Source of the DNA: Pseudomonas putida
GTDB taxonomy: Bacteria > Pseudomonadota > Gammaproteobacteria > Pseudomonadales > Pseudomonadaceae
NCBI RefSeq assembly: GCF_004357765.1
Contig: NZ_SMTE01000003.1
Coordinates: forward strand, 186,001 to 250,000
Reading direction: 5' to 3'
DNA: 64,000 nt
The position numbers and the translations under genes were made by a program. Below are positions 16,945 to 25,471 of this stretch, piece by piece. Numbering within the stretch: position 1 is the first letter of the stretch; the number at the start of each line of letters is the position of its first letter. The notes beneath the pieces are model-generated. The model worked only from the letters and a program-made list of their open reading frames with translations, made no database searches and was not told the origin of the DNA.

Positions 16945-18369
16945 ATGTCCTCCGCTGCATCGTTCCGCGTCGAAAAAGATCTCCTTGGTACCCTTGAAGT
17001 TCCTGCCGATGCCTACTACGGCATCCAGACCCTGCGCGCTGCCAACAACTTCCATCTCTCCGGTGTCCCGCTGTCGCACTACCCCAAGCTGGTCGTGGCC
17101 CTGGCCATGGTCAAGCAGGCCGCTGCCGACGCCAACCGTGAGCTGGGTCACCTGAGCGATGCCAAGCACGCCGCCATCAGCGAAGCCTGCGCTCGTCTGA
17201 TCAAGGGTGACTTCCACGATCAGTTCGTGGTGGACATGATCCAGGGCGGTGCTGGTACTTCTACCAACATGAACGCCAACGAAGTCATTGCCAACGTCGC
17301 GCTGGAGGTCATGGGCCACCAGAAGGGTGAGTACCAGTACCTGCACCCGAACAACGACGTGAACATGGCGCAGTCGACCAACGATGCTTATCCGACCGCT
17401 ATTCGCCTGGGCCTGCTGCTCGGCCATGACGCCCTGCTGGCCAGCCTCGACAGCCTGATCCAAGCCTTCGCCGCCAAGGGCAAGGAATTCGACCACGTCC
17501 TGAAGATGGGCCGTACCCAGCTGCAAGACGCCGTGCCGATGACCCTGGGGCAAGAATTCCGCGCCTTCGCCACCACCATGACCGAAGACCTGCAGCGCCT
17601 GCGCTCGCTGGCTCCGGAACTGCTGACCGAAATCAACCTGGGCGGCACCGCCATCGGCACCGGGATCAACGCCGACCCGGGCTATCAGGCCCTGGCCGTA
17701 CAACGCCTGGCCACCATCAGCGGCCAGCCGCTGGTACCGGCCGCCGACCTGATCGAAGCCACGTCCGACATGGGTGCCTTCGTGCTGTTCTCCGGCATGC
17801 TCAAGCGCACCGCGGTCAAGCTGTCGAAGATCTGCAACGACCTGCGCCTGCTGTCCAGCGGCCCACGCACCGGCATCAACGAGATCAACCTGCCAGCACG
17901 CCAGCCGGGCAGCTCGATCATGCCAGGCAAGGTCAACCCGGTGATTCCGGAGGCCGTCAACCAGGTGGCTTTCGCCATCATGGGCAACGACCTGGCCCTG
18001 ACCGTCGCTGCCGAAGGCGGCCAGCTGCAGCTGAACGTGATGGAGCCGCTCATCGCCTACAAGATCTTCGACTCGATCCGCCTGCTCCAGCGCGCCATGG
18101 ACATGCTGCGCGAGCACTGCATCGTCGGCATCACCGCCAACGAACAGCGCTGCCGTGAACTGGTCGAACACTCGATCGGCCTGGTCACTGCCCTGAACCC
18201 GTACATCGGCTACGAAAACGCCACCCGTATCGCCCGCGTCGCTCTGGAAACAGGCCGTGGCGTGCTGGAACTGGTGCGCGAAGAAGGCCTGCTGGACGAA
18301 GCGATGCTCAACGACATCCTGCGTCCGGAAAACATGATCGCTCCACGTCTGGTTCCGTTGAAGGCGTAA
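16945..18369 (+). CDS. aspA: Aspartate ammonia-lyase
   Basis: A 474-residue member of the aspartase/fumarase superfamily that deaminates L-aspartate to fumarate. The superfamily signature Gly-Ser-Ser-Ile-Met-Pro-Gly-Lys-Val-Asn-Pro is intact, as are Gly-Arg-Thr-Gln-Leu-Gln-Asp-Ala-Val-Pro and the Thr-Ser-Thr-Asn-Met-Asn-Ala-Asn-Glu block. The start at Met-Ser-Ser-Ala-Ala-Ser is chosen from family length; in-frame ATG codons four and eleven codons upstream cannot be fully excluded because the ribosome site is weak. It stands alone, with a strong terminator behind it. Confidence 0.95.
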   Translation: MSSAASFRVEKDLLGTLEVPADAYYGIQTLRAANNFHLSGVPLSHYPKLVVALAMVKQAAADANRELGHLSDAKHAAISEACARLIKGDFHDQFVVDMIQGGAGTSTNMNANEVIANVALEVMGHQKGEYQYLHPNNDVNMAQSTNDAYPTAIRLGLLLGHDALLASLDSLIQAFAAKGKEFDHVLKMGRTQLQDAVPMTLGQEFRAFATTMTEDLQRLRSLAPELLTEINLGGTAIGTGINADPGYQALAVQRLATISGQPLVPAADLIEATSDMGAFVLFSGMLKRTAVKLSKICNDLRLLSSGPRTGINEINLPARQPGSSIMPGKVNPVIPEAVNQVAFAIMGNDLALTVAAEGGQLQLNVMEPLIAYKIFDSIRLLQRAMDMLREHCIVGITANEQRCRELVEHSIGLVTALNPYIGYENATRIARVALETGRGVLELVREEGLLDEAMLNDILRPENMIAPRLVPLKA

Positions 18370-18427
18370 CCCAGACCGCTGCAACCGTCTCACCAGGTCG
18401 AGGGACTAGACACCTCTCAACCTTTCC

Positions 18428-18460
18428 AAGGCCCGCGCCGAAGCGCCGGGCCTTTTTTTT
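18428..18460 (+). terminator. Intrinsic terminator downstream of aspA
   Basis: AGGCCCG (18429-18435) pairs with CGGGCCT (18447-18453), with additional inner GC pairs, and is followed by a run of eight T. It lies about 60 bases past the aspA stop. Confidence 0.9.
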
Positions 18461-18547
18461 GCCTGACAAACCAGCACGAGCTGCGCCCCGCAGCTATCGG
18501 CACACAACTTGCTCCATAATGTTCCCAGCCCAACGGGACGATCGAGC

Positions 18548-19540
18548 ATGCTGCACAGCCACCTGACCACCCTCAACGCGGTTTCATTGATTCTCAACGT
18601 ATTCCGCGAGGAAGGCTGCGAGGCTTCGACGCTGCTCGCCGGCAGCGGCATAGGCCCAGCGGACCTCGACCATGCCGATGCGCGGATCACTACCCAGCAG
18701 GAACTGCAGGTCTGCGCCAACGCCGTGGCCCGGCGTGAGGACATTGGCCTGGAACTGGGCCGGCGCATGCACGTGTCCTGCTATGGCATGCTCGGTTACG
18801 CGCTGCTCTCCAGTGCCACTTTGGGTGACGCCCTGCGCCTGGCATTGCGCTACCCGGCACTGCTGGGAACAGTCTTCCGCTTGCGCCTGGTCGAAGAAGG
18901 CCAGCGGGTCTGGCTGAGCGCCAGCGACTCGCACGAAGCCCCGGCGCTGGCCGCCTTCAACGCCGAGTTCTGCCTGGTCTCGCTCAAGGTCATCTGCGAC
19001 GACCTGCTGGGCCGCACCCTGCCGTTGCTCGGCGCACGCTTCGAGCACTCGCGGCCCGCCTACCACGCGCTGTACCCAGAAACCTTCCAGTGCCCGCTGC
19101 GCTTCGCCGCCGAAGACAATGCCTTCGCCTTCGAGCGACGCTGGCTGGACATGCCACTGCCGCTGGCCGACCCCATCACCCACCAGGCCATGAGCGAACG
19201 CTGCCGGCGCCTGAATCTGGAGTTCACAGGGCGGCAGGCGTGGCTGGAGCGAATTCGTCAATTGTTGCTGCAACAGCTGGATTCAGCCCCGGGTCTCGAA
19301 GGGCTGGCACGGCAGATGAACTGCTCGTCGCGCACCTTGCGAAGGCATCTACAGGCGCTGGGCAGCAGTTATCAACAGCTGCTCGATGAACTGCGCTTCG
19401 AGCGGGCCAAGCAATTGCTGGCCGATGAACAGATGCCGATCTACCGGATCGCCGAGACGCTGGGATTCAGCGAGACGGCCAGTTTTCGGCATGCGTTTCA
19501 GCGTTGGAGTGGTGTCGCACCGAGTCATTTTCGAGGCTGA
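18548..19540 (+). CDS. AraC-type regulator with Arabinose_bd (OruR/ArgR-like) sensor domain
   Basis: A 330-residue regulator. Residues about 15-200 fit the Arabinose_bd sensor domain common in pseudomonad regulators such as OruR and MmsR-like proteins, and the C-terminal about 235-330 is an AraC double helix-turn-helix with Arg-Phe-Glu-Arg-Ala-Lys-Gln-Leu-Leu and Ile-Ala-Glu-Thr-Leu-Gly-Phe-Ser-Glu-Thr-Ala-Ser-Phe-Arg-His-Ala-Phe. The ATG at 18548 has GGGA upstream; an in-frame TTG at 18509 is weaker. It precedes the acetylpolyamine gene in the same direction, so polyamine control is possible but unproven. Confidence 0.9.
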   Translation: MLHSHLTTLNAVSLILNVFREEGCEASTLLAGSGIGPADLDHADARITTQQELQVCANAVARREDIGLELGRRMHVSCYGMLGYALLSSATLGDALRLALRYPALLGTVFRLRLVEEGQRVWLSASDSHEAPALAAFNAEFCLVSLKVICDDLLGRTLPLLGARFEHSRPAYHALYPETFQCPLRFAAEDNAFAFERRWLDMPLPLADPITHQAMSERCRRLNLEFTGRQAWLERIRQLLLQQLDSAPGLEGLARQMNCSSRTLRRHLQALGSSYQQLLDELRFERAKQLLADEQMPIYRIAETLGFSETASFRHAFQRWSGVAPSHFRG

Positions 19541-19544
19541 TCAG

Positions 19545-19571
19545 TACTGGCCCGCGAAGAGGCCGGTACTG
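19545..19571. repeat. REP element of the P. putida type
   Basis: The core CCCGCGAAGAGGCCGGTACT immediately after the AraC-type gene matches the P. putida REP core seen at 13101-13131. Here AGTAC and GTACT flank the core as an inverted repeat. It lies in the gap before the amidohydrolase gene. Confidence 0.65.
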
Positions 19572-19683
19572 TCCGGCCACCGATCTTGGCCACATCGATC
19601 CCCTTTTGGCCGTTCGCGTCGTTCTCCGTCCCCACCCCACCCGTGAAAATGGCCCTACGCCAGTCCCACCGGAGAACAACAAA

Positions 19684-20726
<1,043 letters not shown>

Positions 20727-20727
<1 letters not shown>

Positions 20728-21830
20728 TGGTCCGACTCAAGCGCCTGCTCGCCCCGCTCATCGCCACTGCCCTGGTCGCAGGCGCCCTGCCTGCCCAGGC
20801 CGAACAGCGTACCTTGCGGGTCTATAACTGGTTCGACTACATCACCCCGCAGACCCTGACCGGCTTCCAGGCCGACAGCGGGGTGAAGCTGATCTACGAC
20901 ATTTTCGACACCAATGAGGCGCTCGAAGCCAAGTTGCTGACCGGCAATTCCGGCTATGACGTGGTGGTGCCGTCCAACGTCTTCCTCGCCAAGCAGATCG
21001 AGGCCGGGGTGTTCCAGCCACTGGACCGCAGCAAGCTGCCTAACTGGCAGCACCTGGATCCGGCCCTGATGAAGCTGATCGAGGCCAACGACCCCGGCAA
21101 CAAGTTCGCCGTGCCCTACATGTATGGCACCGTGCTGATAGGCTTCAACCCAGACAAGGTCAAGGCGGCACTGGGTGACCAAGCGCCGGTGGACAGCTGG
21201 GATCTGATCTTCAAGGAAGAGAACATCGCCAAGCTCAAGCAATGCGGTGTGGCGCTGCTCGACTCGCCATCGGAGATCCTGCCGCTGGCCTTGCAGTACC
21301 TGGGCCTGCCGCCGAACAGCGACAAGCCGGCTGACTACAAGAAGGCCGAGCAGTTGATGCTCAAGATCCGCCCCTACATCACCTACTTCCATTCCTCGAA
21401 GTACATGGCCGACATCGCCAACGGCGACATCTGCGTGGCAGTGGGCTACAGCGGCAGCTTCTCGCAGGCCGCCAACCGCGCACGGGATGCCAAGAATGGC
21501 GTGGTGGTGGACATGCGTCTGCCCAAGGAAGGTGCACCGATCTGGTTCGACATGTTGGCGATCCCGAAGAACGCCGCCAACCCCGAGGATGCCCATGCAT
21601 TCATCAACTATCTGCTGCGACCGGAGGTGATCGCGCCGATCAGCGACTTCGTCGGTTACCCCAACCCGAACAAGGACGCCACTGACAAGGTCAGCCCGGC
21701 GATTCGCAGCAACCCGAACCTGTACCCGACAGCAGAGGCGATGACCAAGCTGTATACCCTCAAGCCGTTACCGCGTGACGCGGAGCGGGCACGCACGCGA
21801 GCCTGGACGCGGATCAAGTCCGGAACCTGA
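20727..21830 (+). CDS. Polyamine ABC transporter periplasmic binding protein (PotF/SpuD-like)
   Basis: A 367-residue exported protein: signal peptide to about residue 26 (Ala-Gln-Ala), then [10 protein letters not shown] as in PotF/SpuD, with Trp and acidic residues that line the polyamine pocket in that family. It should bind spermidine, putrescine or an acetylated form in the periplasm. Its ATG overlaps the TAA of the amidohydrolase (TAATG). No permease or ATPase is adjacent, so it must borrow a transporter encoded elsewhere or act in sensing. Confidence 0.92.
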
Positions 21831-21862
21831 GTCGCGCCCTTCGCGGCGGTTCGGCGCCCCGA

Positions 21863-21925
21863 CTTGTCCCGCGAATGGGGCGACGCGGTGGATGGCACCG
21901 GCTTCGCCGGTGTTCGCGGGACAAG
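21863..21925. repeat. Paired REP elements in inverted orientation
   Basis: CTTGTCCCGCGAA (21863-21875) and its exact complement TTCGCGGGACAAG (21913-21925) face each other, with a further perfect hairpin CACCGGC/GCCGGTG between them (21896-21912). The sequence continues as CCCGCTCCCACAG, the usual P. putida REP tail. It occupies the gap between the polyamine-binding protein gene and the convergent MocR-type gene and may be a transcription end or gyrase/IHF site as in other REP pairs. Confidence 0.85.
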
Positions 21926-22017
21926 CCCGCTCCCACAGATCTCCGCTAAATCAATGAGTTATGTTTTGTTCTATGAGAGCGGGTTTGTCGGGGCGCCGAA
22001 CCGCCGGGAAGCGCCCC

Positions 22018-23538
22018 TCATCGCCGCCAAGCCTTGCGCAAGCGCATCAACGCCTCGGCGATCTCCCCTTCAGGCACCGCTGCAAACCCCAGCACCAATC
22101 CAGCACGCTTATCCACAGGCACCTCGCTGTCCGGCAACCAGTACCCACTCAATGGCGAAATCTCGACGCCCACCTCCGCTGCCCTGGCCAGCAGTTCCTG
22201 CTCTCGCGCAAGGTTATCCACATCCACCTTCACATGCAGTCCGGCCGCTACCTCCGGCATGGGTCCCAACCCTGCGACATCCTCCGGCCAACCCGCTTTG
22301 AGCACGTTGCGCCGGCTCAACGCCGCCTTGCGCATACGACGGATATGCCGCTGGAAGTGCCCCTGGGCCATGAACTCGGCCATCACGCACTGGCTGCCGA
22401 CCTCCGAATGTCGCACCGCCAGTGCCCTGCCCTGGCTGAACGCCTCCACCAGCCGCGGCGGCAGCACCAGGTAGCCCAGGCGCAGCGCCGGAAAGGCGAT
22501 CTTGCCGAAGGTACCGACGTACAACACCCGCCCTCCCCGGTCCAACGCCGCCAGGGGTGACAGCGGCGCACCGCTATAGCGGTACTCGCCATCGTAGTCG
22601 TCCTCGATGATCCAGCCATCGCCGCGCTCGGCCCAGGCCAGCAACTCCAGGCGCCGCGCCAGGCTCATGGTCACCCCGGTAGGGTATTGGTGCGCCGGCG
22701 TGACATAGGCCAGCCGACAGTCGGCCACCTGCGCCAGGCGGCTGCAATCCATGCCGTCGTGGTCTACCGCTACGCCCACCACCTTGGCCCCGGCCACCGC
22801 GAAGGCGTGGCCGGCGGCTCGGTAACCTGGGTTTTCCACAGCCACCGCGTCACCAGGCTGCAACAGCAACTGTGCACAAAGACTGATTGCCTGCTGCGCG
22901 CCACTGGTGATCACAATTTGTTCAGCCACGCACGACAAGCCTCGCGAACGACGCAAGTAAGCGGCGATCAGTTCACGCAATACTGCCTCACCCGCCGGAT
23001 CGCCGTAACCGAGTTGCGCAGGATCGGGATCGCGCCAGAAACCCGCCTGCAGCTTGGCCCAAACGTCGAACGGGAACAAATCGAACGCGGGAATTCCGAC
23101 ACGAAAAGCGCGTGGGGCCCCGCTTTTTGGAGGCGCCAAATGGTGTTTTTTCAGCCGCAGCAGCGGCTCGCTAGTACGCGCGCCGCTGGACAAATCACCA
23201 GTATTCTCTTGCTCAAATGTGGATAAACCTGTTGATAACCCCAGGGATAACCCTGTGGACAGTTGTGTGGATAGTTTTGTCACGTAGGTGCCATCCCCGA
23301 CCCGGCTTTCAATGTAACCCTCGGCATACAACTGGTCGTAGGCGCGTACCACGCTGTTGCGCGATAACGCCAGCATGCTCGCCAGATCACGGGTGGCCGG
23401 CAGCCGCGTGCCGCTGCTCAAGCGCCCATCCAGCACTCGCGTGCGCAAAGCCTGATACAGCTGCTGGCTGAGACCGCGTCGGCGGTCGAGGACGATCCCC
23501 GCAGGGTCGAATGGCAATACGAGGGGGCGCTCGCTCAT
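22018..23538 (-). CDS. MocR-type regulator: GntR helix-turn-helix fused to aminotransferase fold
   Basis: A 506-residue protein. Residues about 14-86 are a GntR winged helix (Leu-Pro-Ala-Thr-Arg-Asp-Leu-Ala), and about 145-500 are a fold-type I PLP aminotransferase domain with Pro-Ala-His-Gln-Tyr-Pro-Thr-Gly and the PLP lysine in Thr-Phe-Gly-Lys-Ile. The linker holds a striking four-residue repeat (Leu-Ser-Thr with Gly or Gln, about 89-107) encoded by a 12-base DNA repeat made of DnaA-box-like 9-mers. MocR proteins usually control the divergent gene, here a PaiB-like protein, often in vitamin B6 or amino-acid metabolism. Confidence 0.92.
   Translation of the reverse strand: MSERPLVLPFDPAGIVLDRRRGLSQQLYQALRTRVLDGRLSSGTRLPATRDLASMLALSRNSVVRAYDQLYAEGYIESRVGDGTYVTKLSTQLSTGLSLGLSTGLSTFEQENTGDLSSGARTSEPLLRLKKHHLAPPKSGAPRAFRVGIPAFDLFPFDVWAKLQAGFWRDPDPAQLGYGDPAGEAVLRELIAAYLRRSRGLSCVAEQIVITSGAQQAISLCAQLLLQPGDAVAVENPGYRAAGHAFAVAGAKVVGVAVDHDGMDCSRLAQVADCRLAYVTPAHQYPTGVTMSLARRLELLAWAERGDGWIIEDDYDGEYRYSGAPLSPLAALDRGGRVLYVGTFGKIAFPALRLGYLVLPPRLVEAFSQGRALAVRHSEVGSQCVMAEFMAQGHFQRHIRRMRKAALSRRNVLKAGWPEDVAGLGPMPEVAAGLHVKVDVDNLAREQELLARAAEVGVEISPLSGYWLPDSEVPVDKRAGLVLGFAAVPEGEIAEALMRLRKAWRR
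22109..22222. other. Two perfect DnaA boxes inside the MocR-type gene
   Basis: TTATCCACA occurs on the plus strand at 22109-22117 and 22214-22222. Both lie in the 3' part of the MocR-type coding sequence. They belong to a wider concentration of this 9-mer (also 23218 and 23974). Confidence 0.55.
23218..23274 (-). repeat. Five DnaA-box-like 9-mers at exact 12-base spacing
   Basis: On the minus strand the 9-mers begin every 12 bases: TTATCCACA (23218-23226, perfect), TTATCAACA (23230), TTATCCCTG (23242), CTGTCCACA (23254) and CTATCCACA (23266). The repeat encodes the Leu-Ser-Thr-Gly linker of the MocR-type regulator. Either a simple codon-level expansion of the linker or a DnaA-binding array could explain it. 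Confidence 0.7.
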
Positions 23539-23627
23539 GGAATTGGACCTATCAAAACAGTCAGCAATGGCTCTTAACCTAGACCAATAGCCTGCCTACG
23601 ATGACGCTATTCGACAAGGAACTGCGC

Positions 23628-24257
23628 ATGTACAACAGCAAACCCCATCAGGAGCACGACCTCGACCGGTTGCACCAGCACATGCAGGGCACCCGCCTGG
23701 CCATGCTGGTCAGCCACGGCGAACACGGCCTGCTGGCCACGCACTTGCCCGTGTTGGTGGACACCCACGAGGGCGAGTTCGGGACCGTCTACGCCCACCT
23801 GGCCAGGGCCAATCGCCAATGGCAGGACCTCGAGCGAGGCGCCGAAGCGCTGCTGGTGTTCCCAGGCGCCGACGCCTATGTCAGTCCCAGTTACTACCCA
23901 AGCAAGGCCGACAATCCCAAGGTAGTACCCACCTGGAACTATCTGGCGGTACACGCCTATGGCTCAGCGGAAGTTATCCACAGCCCGGAGTCGCTGCTGG
24001 AGATCGTCAGCCGCTTGACCGATCGCCATGAACGGGCTCGCCAGACGCCGTGGAAGGTTTCCGACGCGCCCCGCGACTACCTGGACGGCATGCTTCGCGC
24101 CATCGTCGGCATTCGCCTGCCGATAGCCCGCTTGCAAGGGGCGCGCAAACTCAGCCAGAACCGCTCGGCCGAGGACATCGCTGGCGTGCGCGAAGGGCTG
24201 GAGGCCAGCTCCGATCACCTGGATAACCAACTTGCGGCGCAAATGCGCCAACTCTGA
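23628..24257 (+). CDS. PaiB-like FMN-binding protein (putative transcriptional regulator)
   Basis: A 209-residue protein of the PaiB/FMN-binding split-barrel family. Typical blocks are Met-Tyr-Asn-Ser-Lys-Pro-His at the N-terminus, Thr-His-Leu-Pro near 40, Gly-Pro/Ala-Asp-Ala-Tyr-Val-Ser-Pro-Ser-Tyr-Tyr-Pro-Ser-Lys near 88-100 and Val-Pro-Thr-Trp-Asn-Tyr near 106-111. Members bind flavin and were named as negative regulators in Bacillus; an enzymatic or heme-related role is also possible. The ATG at 23628 with AAGGA upstream is preferred to an in-frame ATG nine codons earlier. It is divergent from the MocR-type gene and likely its target. Confidence 0.88.
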   Translation: MYNSKPHQEHDLDRLHQHMQGTRLAMLVSHGEHGLLATHLPVLVDTHEGEFGTVYAHLARANRQWQDLERGAEALLVFPGADAYVSPSYYPSKADNPKVVPTWNYLAVHAYGSAEVIHSPESLLEIVSRLTDRHERARQTPWKVSDAPRDYLDGMLRAIVGIRLPIARLQGARKLSQNRSAEDIAGVREGLEASSDHLDNQLAAQMRQL

Positions 24258-24268
24258 AGGAAAAGCCC

Positions 24269-24715
24269 ATGCCCAGCGTTACCCTGCGCCCCGTCTCCGC
24301 CCAAGACCACGCCGCCTGGTTCGGCCTTTGGCAGGACTACCTGCGTTTCTACGAAACCGAACTGGCCGATGAGGTCAGCGCCAGCACTTGGCAACGCCTG
24401 CTGGACCCGAACGAGCCCACCCATTCGGCCTTGGCCTGGGTGGATGGCAAGGCGGTCGGCATGGTCAACTGGATCTATCATCGTTCCAACTGGAGCATCG
24501 AGAACGCCTGCTACCTGCAGGACTTGTACGTGGACAGCAGCCAACGCGGCCTGGGCATCGGTCGCCAGCTGATCGAGCATGTCTACGCCACGTCCAAGGC
24601 AGCCGGGTGCATCAAGGTGCACTGGCTGACCCACGAAACCAACGCCACCGCCATCAGCCTGTACCAGCAGGTTGCCGAGCGCCCTGGCTTCATCCAATTC
24701 CGCAAAGGGTTGTAG
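24269..24715 (+). CDS. GNAT family N-acetyltransferase
   Basis: A 148-residue GNAT domain with the acetyl-CoA loop Gln-Arg-Gly-Leu-Gly-Ile-Gly-Arg (about 91-98) and a typical motif B near the C-terminus (Asn-Ala-Thr-Ala-Ile-Ser-Leu-Tyr). The substrate is not evident. It follows the PaiB-like gene by 11 bases and precedes a second acetyltransferase by seven, so all three are probably one operon. Confidence 0.9.
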   Translation: MPSVTLRPVSAQDHAAWFGLWQDYLRFYETELADEVSASTWQRLLDPNEPTHSALAWVDGKAVGMVNWIYHRSNWSIENACYLQDLYVDSSQRGLGIGRQLIEHVYATSKAAGCIKVHWLTHETNATAISLYQQVAERPGFIQFRKGL

Positions 24716-24722
24716 GCAGATC

Positions 24723-25394
24723 ATGACTGACGCATTGCACTGGAAGCCCGCCACGCCACCACTGGCGGAAACCCTCGAAGGCCGTTTCATACGCCTGGAA
24801 AAACTCGACCCTACAGGCCATGGCGATGACCTCTGGCAGGTACTTCAGGGCCCAGGTAGCGACCCGCGCCTGTGGGACTACCTGCCTTACGGCCCGTTTG
24901 CCGAGCGCAGTACGTTCGACCGTTGGCTGGAAGGTAACGCCGCCAGCCGCGATCCGCTGTTCTACACCGTCATCGATCGCGGCAACGGCCAGGCCCAGGG
25001 CATCCTCAGCCTGTTGTCGATCGTGCCTGAGCATGGTCGCATCGAAATCGGCCATATCGCCTTCGGCGCCATCATGCAGCGCACCCCCAAGGGCACTGAA
25101 GCCATCTACCTCCTCGGCAAGCTGGGCTTCGCACTGGGCAACCGGCGCCTGGAATGGAAGTGCAACAACGACAACGCCCGCTCCAAGCGCGCGGCCGAGC
25201 GCTTCGGCTTCGTCTACGAAGGGGTGTTTCGCAAGCACATGGTGGTCAAGGACCATAACCGCGATACGGCGTGGTACTCGATTACCGATGAGGAGTGGCC
25301 ACAGGTGGCGGCGGGGTTCGAGCGGTGGTTGAGTGAGGAGAACCAGCGGCCTGGGGGGCAAGTGGAGACGCTGGAGACATGCCGCCAGGGTTGA
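24723..25394 (+). CDS. GNAT family N-acetyltransferase, RimJ/RimL-like
   Basis: A 223-residue acetyltransferase of the RimJ/RimL branch: Gly-Arg-Phe-Ile-Arg-Leu-Glu near the start, Ile-Glu-Ile-Gly-His-Ile strand, and Arg-Arg-Leu-Glu-Trp-Lys-Cys-Asn-Asn-Asp-Asn followed by Ser-Lys-Arg-Ala-Ala-Glu-Arg-Phe-Gly-Phe. Such proteins acetylate protein N-termini, amino acids or small amines. The ATG at 24723 is used; the upstream in-frame extension overlaps the preceding gene. The C-terminus has an extra Gly-rich tail of about 15 residues. Confidence 0.9.
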   Translation: MTDALHWKPATPPLAETLEGRFIRLEKLDPTGHGDDLWQVLQGPGSDPRLWDYLPYGPFAERSTFDRWLEGNAASRDPLFYTVIDRGNGQAQGILSLLSIVPEHGRIEIGHIAFGAIMQRTPKGTEAIYLLGKLGFALGNRRLEWKCNNDNARSKRAAERFGFVYEGVFRKHMVVKDHNRDTAWYSITDEEWPQVAAGFERWLSEENQRPGGQVETLETCRQG

Positions 25395-25413
25395 GTGGCC
25401 AGTTAATCCACCA

Positions 25414-25440
25414 CAAAAAAAGGGGAGCATCCGCTCCCCC
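25414..25440 (-). terminator. Intrinsic terminator downstream of pycB
   Basis: GGGGAGC (25422-25428) pairs with GCTCCCC (25433-25439) around a four-base loop. On the minus strand it is followed by seven T, so it ends the pycA-pycB transcript; it may also serve the plus-strand acetyltransferase operon weakly. Confidence 0.92.
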
Positions 25441-25471
25441 GAGGTAAACCGCTTGTAGATGAGGGCTTCGA

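Noticed and set aside
16759-18393. 544-codon open frame opposite aspA
   Set aside because: Runs over aspA and the divergent promoter; low-complexity antisense sequence.
23214-23283. CRISPR-like array in the MocR-type gene
   Set aside because: The repeat unit is 12 bases without spacers and stays in frame as protein linker.
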